Positions 11,890 to 23,030 of a stretch of 64,000 nucleotides of DNA are shown one piece after another; position 1 is the stretch's first letter; every line of letters begins with the position of its first letter. Position numbers and translations under genes: made by a program. Where the stretch lies: positions 3,962,500 to 4,026,499 of the forward strand of contig CM055103.1 in NCBI GenBank assembly GCA_029204225.1. The letters are read 5' to 3'. This stretch comes from Diphasiastrum complanatum. Taxonomy: Eukaryota; Streptophyta; Lycopodiopsida; Lycopodiales; Lycopodiaceae. The notes under the pieces are model-generated. The model ran no database searches, had not been told where the DNA came from, and saw only the letters and a list, made by a program, of their open reading frames with translations.

Positions 11890-12097
11890 AACAAAACCTG
11901 CAAAAAAATTGGAGCATATTCTGCTATCATTACTTCATTATTATCATATAATTATTCACAATTTCCAGGAAAGTCATGTAAGTGTATTTTAGTATATAAC
12001 ATCACTCACACAACCATCACCTGCCATCATTGTCTCACTTGTTGGAACGTTGTAACTTTTAGCTTACATATACTGCTCATACATTCATACTCACTCA

Positions 12098-12099
<2 letters not shown>

Positions 12100-12152
<53 letters not shown>
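12100..12152. repeat. (TC)n microsatellite
   Basis: About 26 uninterrupted CT dinucleotides. Confidence 0.95.
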
Positions 12153-12153
<1 letters not shown>

Positions 12154-13849
12154 ACAGATCTCCGTAGTAAACGATCAGTCTTTGCTCATACTGGTCTATG
12201 TGTGTAGATTGTTTGCAACTAGAGAAGCTGCTGCTTTTGGAGCTCTTGGCATAATATATTGATCAGCTCTTTGCAGTCTATTCGACTGGGGTTTTTTGCC
12301 CCCATCCAACAGTTGAGGCCCATTCAATCTCTGTTAGCATCCCCTTGCTGCAGGAATAAGCTTAACAAAGAGATGAATCCACGGGTCATCACCCAAAGGG
12401 ACAAGAGCAGCAATATTCAAATTCAGCAGCTTGAGTTGCCCAGATGCAGCCATAAATTGTATTTCAATGAAGCTGCACATCAGAATGCTGTGACCGCGCG
12501 GACCATGCATTTTGATCGTGGATAGCGAAGTCTGCTATTATGCTCAGCTGATCAGCAATGGACACCACTGATGAGCTCCATAATAGTTATGACTTACCTG
12601 AAAGCAAAACTTAGCTCAGCTCTGTGGTCCGGTTTTGATCGCTTTGCCAAGGTGAAGTGGCTTTTCAACTTACTGGGAATTGATAGCACCTGGTCCGATA
12701 TACAATATAGCAATACATATGTAATACTAGCCTAGCTTTTACAGTATATCAAATAAACGACCGATCTCCTGTCGTAGTGTTGACAGCTTTGCTCATAATG
12801 TTCAGCATCTGCTACCAATCAGATCAAAGAATAGCGAAGAGCAAAATCTAGATTGCAATTCGCAGCTATGTGCACCTTTTTTACTGGTATTTCTACTTCT
12901 ACAAAGAAGAGATTTATTGCTTTAAATAAGAACCCAAATATCCTTTTTAAAAGGCATGATGAAGATGGTTTTGATTAGTACAGATTCAGTGCTTATGATT
13001 CGTGAGAATTTTACTTTTTCTATTATTCAACCTCCGTCAACAAAGTACTCCATTTTTCCAAGCTACCATCATTCACGTTTTCTTTCATGAGGAGTGCAGA
13101 TTTCCAATAGGTTGTCACATACATCTTGTACTTCATCATTTGCGGGTTCCCTGAGTGTATAGAAGACGTTTAGGCTCTTCAGTTTCTGTAACTCCAGTAG
13201 TAGAGAAGGAAACCATGGTTTCTGTGTAAACGCAAGCAGTTCCTTGTTGAAGCTTGAGAATCATACCGATACAGCTTTCCTGAAAGTTTGAGTGGCTGAA
13301 TGAATTGAAGATTCTTTTGGGTCCTGTTTTTGACCAGCCTAGATGTTCTAAATTTCTACTTTAAAACATAGTCATCACAAAGGAAAAATCTCTACATTCA
13401 CAAGCTTTTGCTTTGTATATTGAATGCCCTTTACCCATAATGATCCGATCAAAGGTTTAAAAAAATGTCTCATCATTATCCATCTGATCATGTATGATAT
13501 GAAAATTCAACAATTTGGATACTTTTGTGCAACTACAACATCATTGCTCAAGAGAACTTTTTCAATTTCTCTTCAAAAAACCGGCACTTTTCGAAAGCTT
13601 CTCGGTTTTTTGAGGACTATTACTCATTGAAGGGTTTATAACCATAAAAAAGCATCAAAATTTTCATGATGTTGAGTTTTGAGACAACAGCCAACCCCCT
13701 TTCAAACTTCATTGATAAGCACTAAATGGAGGGCTGCAATCTTAAGACCATTTTTGACGAGCGACAAATCTCTTTGCCTCGGCCTTTCAAAGTGAGTTAA
13801 CACCCAACCCCCTTTCAAAAATCACGGATAAATGGATGGCTGCAATCTA
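12153..13849. other. No confident gene
   Basis: The CT-rich run followed by more GC-balanced DNA (12160-12560) could be the leader or a first exon of a decayed gene: an ORF at 12259-12525 is present. I see no protein motif and no consistent splice chain. The rest is unremarkable. Confidence 0.3.
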
Positions 13850-14320
13850 ATTCGCCCATTTGAATATTTGCAATACCACTGGTCCATTTTTCTTGAGTTG
13901 TTCTTGGCAACTCAACATGCTAGAAATTGTCTCCAGGTCCAAAGAATGGGCTTGAGTTGCCTCTATGTAGCAAGGGCCCTGTGCCATCTCATATGCCACA
14001 TGGTGGCAACTCAAAGTAAGTTCAAAAGGTGGGAGACCCAATTTTCCTCTATGCCAAGGAGAGAACTTTGTCTGGCCCTATCACTTGTCACCCACTTTTT
14101 GAACATTAGCAAGTGGGTTGGCAAGTAGTTGCCAAGTGCTAATTGAAGGGCCACAATATGATTGGCCAATTTGAATCCCTGCCATATAATGCATTGGTCC
14201 ATTTTTTTTAACTTGCCGCTAGCGACTCAAAATGTCAGGCAATGTCCCGAATTGCCCCTACATCGTAAGGGTCCCATGCCACCTCATATGTCACATGGTG
14301 GCAGCTTAAAATAAGTCTAG
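13850..14320. repeat. Two diverged tandem units, period about 309 bp
   Basis: The segment from 13854 (GCCCATTTGAAT ... GGTCCATTTTT ... GCCACATGGTGGCA) recurs from 14163 (GGCCAATTTGAAT ... GGTCCATTTTT ... GTCACATGGTGGCA) in the same order. The copies are clearly diverged. Confidence 0.75.
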
Positions 14321-14353
14321 GGGGGTGGGGGGGGGGGGGGGGGGGGGGGGGGG
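14320..14353. repeat. Poly-G tract
   Basis: Thirty-three G and one T in 34 bases. It can form G-quadruplexes and is also a place where assembly length is uncertain. Confidence 0.95.
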
Positions 14354-15779
14354 AGTAACCAATTGGAAAATTCCATTTTAAATTTAGGAATTACCAAACA
14401 ATGTAGTCTAAAACAACATCCCTTAGTTTGAGGGGCATAAGTTCATATGCACCCCATGATACGTGTATATGTGTAAGGAATATTATACTTTGTAGTCCTT
14501 CCTTGGGCTATAGCTCAAAGTAGGTAAGGATTTAGCGCGATAACCTCATACTACTAGACAATATTTAGAAAATTGATCCTGAAAAAGTTGCATAGAATGA
14601 GAAAATTGCTTGTTTAAAAAAACCATCAAAACAATATCCCTATAAAAAATTGCATCAAACAATTATGTATATACCTATCTCACTTTTTCATAAATATGGC
14701 ATGAGAGGAACCTTAAGAATTTATAAGATTTTTTTTCATAGCCATAAGGTACTTTTCTAGACGTCATGCTAGGTAAGAGGGCATAAAAATACATTTAGAT
14801 TTTTCTAGGGATTCTTTAAAGAGGGGGAATCATTTTTTTTTAAGACCTTTGATGATTGTAAGGATCATTGGAGAAGTCAATAAATGCCCCTTACCACAAG
14901 TAAAGATCACTAAAAAGGTCATTCAACTTATTCAAATTCAAAATAAAATTCATTTTCTTCCACCCATAAAGATTGGTCATGAGATTTGTTGTAGAAAAAT
15001 TTCAACCATCATTTTCAATATGGTTAATCAAAGAGGTCAAATCTTTTACAAGTGGTACAAAACATTTATAGGCCATAAAAGTCATGTAAATTTTTTTTTG
15101 GAATTTATAGATTTGTTGTCGATGTAGCTAATTCTATGGACAAGACAACATTGGGACATATTTCTGATTTAGGCTAAATTTTGAGAAAAGTATATGTATT
15201 GGGGAATTAATTTTCTAATGACCTTTGTCATAAATATATTTTGTGACCATTAGGCCTAGCTTTGAAGAAACATATATTGAATATGTTGGAAAGACCACAA
15301 CACATCCTTTTCTAGTGTAAACAATAGCAAATTGAATGATAATCTCCTTTAAATTTTGTTTCTTCTTATATATGTAACAATCCAACCTTGATTATTATAG
15401 AATACCTAAAAAGTATTCATCAAAGAAGACCAACTAAACATGATGTAAATCATATGAACTACCCCAATCACCTATTTTTATACTCTAAGAACTTCTACTC
15501 ATTTTTATATACTCATTCATGCATAATTTACATGAATAGACTATAGAAATACACAAATATTCAAGATCAAACAAGAAGCCACGAATCAAATTTGGACTTT
15601 TAAAAATTTGAGCAACATGTGAGAAAAATTTGAACAAGCTCGAATAAACTCAATTTAAATTATTATCAAGCCTTATTCAAAATTTCATAAAGTTAAAATT
15701 CACATCTCATAGAATCACAAATCAACATAGACAGAAATCAACTCAATAAGCACTCCCAAATGGAAACTCCAAATACTAT
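14354..15779. other. No gene seen
   Basis: AT-rich; the ORF at 14849-15127 is Lys/Ile-rich and shows no family motif. Confidence 0.35.
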
Positions 15780-16000
15780 ATTGTACTTCAAAAAATCCAA
15801 AAACACAGTACATATAGGATTTTTTGTGGCAACCCATGCATGACCAGATTTGCCACTAAGGGGACACATGTCCCATCGACTTCCTTGTCATATGTACAAC
15901 TGGCAACTGGTCCTAGTCTCATGACTGGACCCAAAGTACAGTGATACAATAAGCCTACTTTTATTCTAAATCACTCTCTAAAAGTAGACTATACTTTTCA
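15780..16000 (-). repeat. Probable copia 3' LTR start (minus orientation)
   Basis: Lies just downstream (minus strand) of the RNase H remnant at 16105 and is similar to the LTR at 7448-7745, sharing GCAACCCATGCATGACC and the following GGGAC...TGTCCC stretch. Its far end was not determined. Confidence 0.5.
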
Positions 16001-16104
16001 TCCAAATTTTACATAGCATCAAAGTCAACAAACTTTAAGTACATAAAGCTTTTATCTAAATTTTTCAAACTTTTCTGTAATGAGTGACTTAGTGAAAATA
16101 TCAG

Positions 16105-17150
16105 CTAGTTGTCCAATTTTAATACATGAACAACATTTATTTCTCTATTCAACAATATCTCACATATAAAGGGGTAGTGAATCTCGATGGATTTGGTTCT
16201 CGCATGGAACACTAGATTCTTTGTCGGTTGAATGCTACTCTGATTGTTGCCATATATGGTTGTGAGATTCTCTTGCTTCATATCAATTTCCCAAAGATTT
16301 GCGTCAACCATATGGCTTCGTGTGTTGCACTACATACGGCTTATGTAGAGCAACTGTACTTTGCTTCTTACTGGACCAAGAAAAGCAACTACCACAAAGC
16401 TGGAATACATACGTTGTGGTTGACCTACAATCATTACAGTTACTTCTCCAATCTGCATCCACAAAACCACAAATCTCAAGTATTACCTTCTACTTCCTAT
16501 ACACTAAGCCATAGTTAGAAGTGCCGTCACCAATGCATTTTATTAGGTGCTATGACAAACTGACTCACAATCCCAACAACATAACATATACTTGGCCTAG
16601 TTGTGGTAAAGTAAATCAAGCTTTCTATCAATTGTCTATACAATGTAGCATCAAATGGCTGCAACTCATCAAGCTTGGAAAGCTTTTTATTTGGCTTAAT
16701 AGGTGTTTTTACTAGCTTAAATCCTATAGTTAAACTTGTGCAACAATTCCCTGACATACTTGACTTGAGTTAGCTCTGCCTCATATTCCTTTGCCACACT
16801 TCCACTCCAAGACAATAGTGCATTAGGTTGAAATCTGTCATCTTGAATTCAATATTGATCATTTCTCCCACATCTTTATTATTTTCAATAATAATCAAGT
16901 CATCAACATAGAGTGCAACCAAAAAATTCACACCATCAAAGCACAAGACATAGAGATTAGGGTCTAAGTGTGTTCTTACCATCCCCTTAGAATGGAAGTA
17001 TGAATCAATCCTACTATACAATGCACATGGTACTTGTTTTAGGCCATAGAGTGTCTTCCTCAACAAATCCATCAAGTTAATCCATAAATATTTTCTCCTC
17101 CAAATTATCCTTCAAAAAAGTAGATTTTACATCCATTTGATGCAAAGGTT
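16105..17150 (-). pseudogene. Ty1/copia reverse transcriptase-RNase H fragment
   Basis: On the minus strand the order is HQMDVKSTFLKDN (RT motif, about 17105-17145), LYGLKQVPCALYSRI, LVALYVDDLIII (catalytic YVDD), LMHYCLGVEV, LYRQLIESLIYFTTTRPSI and, for RNase H, NNQSSI and FHARTKSIEIHYPFI. Frameshifts and a stop (near 17070) break it into three ORFs, and part of the RNase H is missing. The fragment begins abruptly near 17150, close to the LTR at 17200. It is from a different copia lineage than the 17.2-25.2 kb copies. Confidence 0.8.
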
Positions 17151-17199
17151 CGCGATTAGTTGTAGATGTTTAATCTTTCTAATCTGGAAGTTACATGAC

Positions 17200-17804
17200 A
17201 CGACACGAAAATGTTCGTGAACTATATACTTTTTTCTTGATGCATAATAATATAAGAAAAGGAGGGAAAAATACAGAATACATGTCCGCCTGTGAGCATG
17301 AGACAATTTTGTAAGAGAATTTGTAGATCCAGAAGTCCGCTAGTAAGCGAGACATTATTCGTGAGAGAACTGTATTTCTCTCACGCCAATGCACTGTGTG
17401 GATCAGTCGCACAGTGCTTGAAAAATCAGAAGATCAATAGATAATATTGTAGTTGTTGTGCACATATTATTCTGAATGATTGTATGGTGTCGAATGAATA
17501 TTAGTCTGCTACAATTCGTGTATCTGATTCACTTGTTTATTCAATTCTGCACTTTGGTTTAATTTTGTTGAATGCTATAATAATCTGTTAACGTAGATCA
17601 GCAGTGTCTGTCTACACTCTGAAGGATTGTAGGAATGATATAGCCAGCAGTGACCAGCAATCATATCTGAATTCCTGACAAACTGATTTTGTTCGCGAAT
17701 GCTTTCGCTTCGTGTTTCGCTTCGCTTCGCTTCGTGATCACTTGGCTATAAGCGTAACTCAATTTAAGAGCTCACTTAAGATTTGTTTCATTTCGCTTCA
17801 TCGT
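17200..17804 (+). repeat. Copia LTR, 5' part (copy A, plus orientation)
   Basis: Matches the reverse complement of 19300-19763 and 24700-25130 over shared blocks, for example GAGAACTGTATTTCTCTCAC, TATAGCCAGCAGTGACCAGC and the GCTATAAGCGTAA...GAGCTCACTTAAG stretch. It stops at 17804, inside the LTR, and the next base starts integrase-side coding sequence. The missing LTR end is found inverted at 22710-23030. The start is approximate. Confidence 0.75.
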
Positions 17805-18972
17805 CAGGAGACTATGCCGTATGAATTCAATGGCACTATATCAAACAAGCCATCATGGAGCAATCATAGGGGTGAGCATCTTGAATGCAACCAGTTCGAT
17901 GACCTGTGATGCATGTCTGAAGGGTAAGATGTCACGTACTCCTTTTTGTCAAAGACTCCTACAGAACTACAAAGATTTTGGAGCTTGTACATGCTAACAT
18001 CTGTGGACCTTTCAACGTGATCTCAGTAGGAGGCTCAAAGTATTATATAACCTTTATTGATGATTATAGTAAATTTGCCAGAGTCTACTTTATTCACAAT
18101 AAATCAGAAGCATTTGACAAGTTCACAGAGTATGTGAATTGGACAGAAAGATGCACAGGAAGTAAGGTGAAGCAGATCAGAACAGATCGACGTGGAGAAC
18201 ACATCTCAAATCGATTCACTGACTTCTGCAATGATCATGGAATCATTCACAGAAGAACTGCATCTTAAACAACGTAGCACAATGGTGTTGCAGAAAGAAA
18301 GAACGAGACTCTAATGGAAGCTGCTAGGTGCATGATGGCCTATTCAAAGGCTCCAAGGGTGTTGTGGGCTGAAGTAGTAGTTGCAGCTGCTTACATTCAG
18401 AACAGGACAAGAAAATCTGGCGTTCCTCACATGATACCACACGAATTATGGTGGGGTACTAACATCCGTATCTTTGGTTGTGCAACTTATGCACATATTC
18501 CTGATAAGCTTCGAAAGAAGCTTGATGAGAAAGCAAAACAAGAATATCTTGTAGGATATGATAATCATTCATCATACTATAGAGTCTATATGCCAAAAAC
18601 AAACACAGTAAAGACAGTCAGAGATGTCAAATTTGATGAATGTAGAACAATGGCCAACAATGATCCTGTCAGTTATGAAGTCCTTGGAAGACAGTACTAT
18701 GACCTACCAACTACGATAGAGAGAGTAGAGGACGAATACTCAGACAAAGATATTTGAGTTGCACCTCATTCGAGTGATGAATCAGATGAAGAAAGATTCG
18801 CAAGCCAACCTACGGCTACAATACCTGTAAATCGAAATGGCTCTGAACCTAGCAGAGCAAATAAAGACAAAAGCATTGCAGTTTTTGAAGGTTCTCCTAG
18901 AAGGTCGACAAGAGAACGAAGAGCGCCAGCAAAATTTGTGCCAAGCAACTCAACTTCTACATCAGAAGAGTC
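17805..18972 (+). pseudogene. Ty1/copia integrase fragment (inverted piece of copy C)
   Basis: The plus strand starts exactly at the codons after the GAG-pre-integrase WH and continues through CDACL, ELVHANICGPFNVISVGG, FIDDYSKFARVYF, RTDRRGEHISNRF, HNGVAERKN, IPHELWWG, KQEYLVGYD and the Ser/Glu-rich linker ending TSTSEES. Catalytic D, D and E are present, but the frame has stops (18266-18268, 18756) and an early shift. The minus-strand fragment 23031-24565 ends at the immediately preceding codon, so the two are halves of one element separated by an inversion. Confidence 0.85.
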
Positions 18973-19763
18973 TGATGCGAAAATGTGCACTCAAAAAATG
19001 CAAATTCCAGCTAGAACTCTAGTGACAAACTGATAAAAGTCTTGAACGATTCCGGAACAGTTTCGCAAAACTCGAATCATTTCTGTTCGAGAATAATTCG
19101 TGTTGGATCAATCAGGCTTTGTAACACAATGAAACAAAACAAGACGGAATCTAGATGAAAACGAAACGAAGCAAAGCGAAGCGAAACTTAAAGGAGCTGT
19201 GACGTTGATTCATGCTAGAAGCATAGAGATCGCGAAACAAAACGAAATGAAATGAAGCGCAAACATTCGCGAAAAGATCAATCAGGCTCTGTAATGAGAT
19301 GAGACGAGACAAAACAAAACAAGACGAAATGAAGTGAAATGAAACGAAACTTAAGTGAGCTCTGAAATTGATTTACGCTTATAGCCCGGTGATCGCGAAG
19401 CAAAGAGAAACACGAAACAAAAGCATTCGTGAACAAAATCAGTTCGTCAGAAATTCAGATATGATTGCTGGCCACTGTCAGCTATATCATTCCTACAATC
19501 CTTCAGAGTGTAGATAGACACTGTTGATCTAAGTTAACAAATTAATATAGCATTCAACAAACTCAAACCAAAGTGCGAAATTGAATAAACAAGTGAATCA
19601 GATACACGAATTTTAACAGACTAATATTCATTCGAGATCATACAATCATTCAAAATAATCTATGCACAACAGCTACAATATTATCTATTGATCTTCTGAT
19701 TTTTCAGGCATTGTGTGACAAATCCACACAGTGCATTGGCATGAGAGAAATACAATTCTCTCA
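18973..19763 (-). repeat. Copia LTR (copy B 3' LTR, minus orientation)
   Basis: Begins TGATGCGAAAATGTGC (LTR end, read ...GCATCA on the minus strand) at the point where the plus-strand integrase fragment stops. It contains an internal tandem duplication of about 170 bp (units from 19106 and 19276). It ends near 19763, fused to RT codons on the minus strand. Confidence 0.8.
19106..19445. repeat. Two ~170-bp tandem units inside the LTR
   Basis: GATCAATCAGGCT(T/C)TGTAA starts both units at 19106 and 19276. Each continues through an AAACGAAACGAA-type purine-rich stretch, a CTTAA...GAGCT stretch and a GCTAGAAGCATAGAGATCGCGAA-like stretch. Confidence 0.75.
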
Positions 19764-22696
19764 TGTATCAGAGTGTCATCCACATACACAGCCACAATGA
19801 TGATCTTCCCATCTGTAATTCCTACATAGACATTGGAATCAACCATTAGTGGCTTGAATCCCAAGGATTTCAGGGCTTGATCTTTCTTCTTGTACCATTG
19901 TCGAGCTGTCTGCTTCAGACCATAGATACTCCTATGCATTCTGCATGCATAAGTAGGAAGTGAATTCGAGACATATCATGGGGGTTGATCCATGTAGACC
20001 TCTTCATCTAGCTCACCATGCAAGAAGACTGTCTTCTTGTCCACAATTTGAATCCTAAGGTCATAAACAACTGCATATGAAAATAGTAAATGTAGGGACG
20101 AATGTTTCACGACATGAGAGAAGGTCTCAGAATACTCAATACCATATCTCTGAGAAAATCCCTTCGCTACAAGTCTTGCCTTATACTTTAAGACATCTCC
20201 ATCTAGTCCATACTTTAGCTTGTATACCCATTTGCATTTTACAGCCTTTCGCTTATCTTGTAATGGCTGCAACGTCCATACCGGGTTCTTCCTCATGGAT
20301 TCCATTCATGGCTTGGATCCATTTGTCCTTCTCTGGACATTCAATTGCCTCCTTGAATGTCTGTGATTTGCCACTGAATTCACAGAACTCTTCTGATGTA
20401 GAAGCAGAGCTGCCTGGCACATATCTTGTTGGCGCTTTTCATTGTATTGTCGACCTTCTAGGAGATCCTCTTGGAACTGCACTGCCTTTGCCTTTGTCTG
20501 CTCTGCTAGGTCCAGAACCATTTTGGTTTACAAGTACTACAGCAGTAGGCTGCCTCTTGAAACTTTCTTCGTCTGATTCATCACTCAAATGCAAAGCGAC
20601 TCGAACATTTTTGTCTTCATGTTCATCCTCTGCTCCCTCTGTCACAATTGCTAGATCATAGTACTGTCTGTCAAGATATTCATAGCTGATAGGATCATCC
20701 TGGGCCATCGTTATGCTCTCATCAAATTTGACATCTCTGATTGTCTTCACAGTGTTTGTCTCTGGCATATAGACTCTGTAGTATGACAAATCGTTGTCAT
20801 ATCCTACAAAATATCCTTGTTCAGCTTTCTCATCAGGCTTCTTTCGAAGCTTATCAGAAACATGTGCATAAGCTACACAATCAAAGATACGAATGTGAGT
20901 CAGATTGGGTTTTCTACCCCACCACAATTCATGTGGTGTCATGTGAGGAACACCAGACTTTCTTGTCCTGTTCTAAATGTAAGTAGCTGTAGCTACTGCT
21001 TCAGCCCACAATACTCTTGGAGCTTTCGAGTAGGCCAATGCATATGGCAGCTTCCATTAGGGTCCTATTCTTTCTTTCTACAACATCGTTGTGCTGCGGT
21101 GTGTAAGATGCAGTCCTTCTGTGAATGATACCATGATCATTGCAGAAATCAGTGAATCGATTCGAGATGTATTCTCCACCTCGATCTATTCTGATCTGCT
21201 TCACTTTATTACCAGTGCATCTCTTTGCCCAATTCACATACTCTGTGAATTTGTCAAATGCTTCTGATTTATTCTAAAATAAAATAGACTCTGACAAATT
21301 TACTGTAATCATCAATAAAGGTAATGTAATATTTCAAGCCTCCTACTGAGATCACATTGAAAGGTCCACAGATGTCAGAATGCACTAGCTCCAGAATCTT
21401 AGTCGTTCTGTAGGAGTCCTTAACAAATGGAGTGCGTGACATCTTACGCCTCAGACATGCATCACAGGTCGTCAAATTGTTCACACTCGAGATGCTCACC
21501 CCTGTGATTCCTCTATGATGGCTTGCTTGGTATAGTGCCATTGAATTCATATGGCATAGTCTCCTGTGCCATAGAGTGTTTGGCAAATCATCATGAGTCT
21601 GATGCACTTGATCTACAAGCAGGCATACCTTTAAGTGATACAAATTGCTTTTTCTTCTACCTTGGGTGATCAGGGTATTGGTACTTGCATCAACAATGTT
21701 GTATGCTTTGTTTAAGAATGTCACGCGCATCCCTGCATCAACTATTCTTGCCACAGGTAGCAATTCTTGCTGCAGTGTAGGCACAAACAGAACATCTTCG
21801 AGTCGTTTGTCTGTGCCATTCGTGTTGAGCCACAATGAAGCAATACCATTCACTTGGTGTTTGGATCCATCTCCAAGAACAATGAATCTTGATGGATCTG
21901 CACTTCAAAAATTAGATATGATTCGTCTTGATGTAACGAAGTGTGAGGTAGCCCCTGAGTCTAGGATTACCTCATTTGTGTCAGGTGTTGACACTGCACA
22001 CATGTCTGCACATATGTAGGCAGTCGAATTACCACGGTTCAATCTTTCTTCACCCATTTTCAAGCTCTCTGGCTCCTCGACATAGACAAACTATTATTGT
22101 TCTCATGTTTGCTTTGTGCCGATTTGTTTCTTGGGTTCAGGCGGCAGTCCATGGCCGCATGACCCTTCTTGTGGCAGTGTATACACTCAAATTTCGGATT
22201 GAGCCAACACAAATCGACTGTATGCCCTTCTCATCCCACTGCAAGTTTGTCAGCTGATCTTCAAGCATCATTATCTGACTGCGTGATTTCATCTAAAATC
22301 TTGTGAGTAGTGTATGCCACATCTCTTTTTCTTTAGAGAGTGTAGACAGGTCAAGAGTCAGGCTATCCTCAATGGATGATGATAACAAGGCTACTGCCAT
22401 TTGTCATTCTTCTCCCTCCATTCACGTAGCTCTTTGCTTATTGTTGTAGGCATCTCCTCGGTGCCATCTACCCAGGGGAATAGTCCTTCTCCCTTTAGTA
22501 TCAACGAGGTCTTTACCTTCCATGCTAGGAAGTTAGATCCTGATGAATCCAGAACTGTACAGATCTTGGATTGCATGTTACTGATTGAAGCCATTGTTCT
22601 TGAATTTGTGTTTTCACTTGTTAATGGTTGTTTGTTTGAATGCTTAGCCTCCTGGATCTGATAGCTTTTCGGTTGTGCCAAACTATGACAAGGTAG
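19764..22696 (-). pseudogene. Ty1/copia copy B interior (gag to truncated RT)
   Basis: Read from high to low coordinates: gag start (22594; SGSNFLAWKVKTSLILKGEG), a gag deletion, a CCHC knuckle CIHCHKKGHAAMDC (about 22146-22187), decayed protease, GAG-pre-integrase (LWHRRLCHMNSMALY), integrase with HSDICGPFNV, FIDDYSKFVRVYF, IRIDRGGEYIS and ERKN, the linker, and RT (KARLVAKGFSQRYGIEYSETF, IYGLKQTARQWY, VAVYVDDTL). The RT is cut right after YVDDTL and joined to the LTR; the RT C-terminus and RNase H are gone. Multiple frameshifts. Non-functional. Confidence 0.85.
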
Positions 22697-22708
22697 GCTA
22701 TGATACCA
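22697..22708 (-). other. Primer-binding site of copia copy B
   Basis: GCTATGATACCA is TGGTATCATAGC on the minus strand, one base off the tRNA-iMet site, and one base inside the LTR end at 22710. Confidence 0.8.
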
Positions 22709-22709
22709 C

Positions 22710-23030
22710 TGATGCGAAAATGTGCACTTAGAAAATGCAAATTTCAGCTAGAACTCTGGTGACAAACTGATAAAAGTCTCGAACAATTCGCGAACAGTTT
22801 CGCAAAACTCGAATTATTTCTGTTCGAGAATAATTCGTATTGGACCAATCAGGCTCTGTAATACAACCAAACAAAGCGAGACAAAATCTAGACGAAAATG
22901 AAATGAAGTGAAACTTAAATGAGCTTGATTCATGCTAGAAGCATAAAGATTGTGAAACAAAATGAAATGAAACGAAGTGCAAGCATTCATGAAAAGATCA
23001 ATTAGGCTCTATAATGAGATGAGATGAGAC
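22710..23030 (-). repeat. Copia LTR, 3' part (end of copy B 5' LTR)
   Basis: Starts TGATGCGAAAATGTGC like the LTR at 18973 and runs through the first tandem unit and into the second. It stops at 23030 where copy C coding begins. It is the part missing from the LTR at 17200-17804. Confidence 0.8.

Noticed and set aside
12259-12525. ORF after the (TC)n tract, considered as a first exon
   Set aside because: No donor in phase leading to a second coding block and no recognisable family; mentioned only as a weak possibility.
14849-15127. Lys/Ile-rich ORF
   Set aside because: Composition follows AT-rich DNA; no motif, no splice chain.
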